Source: JAFDZV01 sp966128725 (GTDB lineage Bacteria; Bacteroidota; Ignavibacteria; OLB7). From it: a DNA stretch of 14,195 bases. The notes under the pieces are model-generated. The model was not told where the DNA came from, made no database searches, and saw nothing but the letters and a program-made list of their open reading frames with translations. The first letter of the stretch is position 1. Every line of letters begins with the position of its first letter. Below are positions 14,066-14,195 of the stretch, piece by piece. The stretch lies in assembly GCA_966128725.1 (NCBI GenBank), contig CBHYLN010000141.1, forward strand, positions 1-14,195. Reading direction: 5' to 3'. The translations under genes were made by a program, and so were the position numbers.

Positions 14066-14195
14066 CTAGCAGTACGAAACCTGGCGCAACCGCAGCCACG
14101 GGATACACGGCCGAGCAATACGGTCTGCACCAGCGTGTGCGCGGATTGGGCTACAAAGGTTGTTGTGTGGGCATTGCCGACCCGCGGCTCCTTGC

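Noticed and set aside
13852..14195. Plus-strand open frame to the right edge
   Set aside because: No recognised domain, overlaps the 5' end region of the T9SS cargo gene, and the early part is Arg/Ala-rich like a shadow; it cannot be supported without sequence beyond the edge.
1..14195. CRISPR arrays, tRNA or rRNA genes, insertion sequences, integrases
   Set aside because: No regularly spaced repeats, cloverleaf sequences or transposase/integrase motifs were seen in either strand.

Overview
The window is GC-rich overall (about 60-73% in hand-counted lines of the main genes), and most genes are on the minus strand. A type IX secretion (T9SS) type A sorting domain on one protein, weak Shine-Dalgarno signals before several genes, and a Bacteroidota-style secreted Rhs protein point to the Bacteroidota/Chlorobiota/Ignavibacteria/Kapabacteria side of the tree. 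This placement is an inference from gene content. The G-homopolymer-rich left edge may be a contig end.

Layout: (1) 1-2635, minus strand: a tight shikimate-pathway cluster transcribed aroA -> aroE -> aroK. aroA and aroE abut, aroE and aroK overlap by ATGA, and aroK runs off the left edge. These three genes supply the reduction of dehydroshikimate, the phosphorylation of shikimate and the enolpyruvyl transfer that leads to chorismate. (2) 2868-3449, plus strand, divergent from aroA: a small protein of unknown function with one membrane segment and a coiled coil. (3) 3516-4805 (or 4880), minus strand, convergent with it: a lower-GC (40-53% in sampled lines) TAXI-type solute-binding lipoprotein with an extra C-terminal transmembrane segment and cytoplasmic tail. 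No TRAP permease is present. (4) 5046-13828, minus strand: three genes for exported proteins. First comes a T9SS cargo protein of unknown function. Next is a giant secreted Rhs/YD-repeat protein of about 2366 residues. Last is a small secreted protein with a carboxypeptidase-regulatory-like fold, whose ATG overlaps the Rhs stop codon. (5) 13829-14195: upstream region and window edge with no confident gene, only a short reading frame that resembles the end of a FISUMP/C-type-lectin-like protein.

The most interesting part is the Rhs locus. GC content drops from about 60-73% in the RHS core to about 48% in the last 200 codons, close to where the RHS-associated core domain ends. That low-GC tail carries a HExxE motif followed 22 residues later by a histidine, a plausible metallopeptidase-like effector module. 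The gene directly downstream is translationally coupled and has a signal peptide, the position where a polymorphic toxin's immunity gene would sit. The toxin/immunity reading is a hypothesis; the module boundary, motif and gene overlap can be read directly from the sequence.
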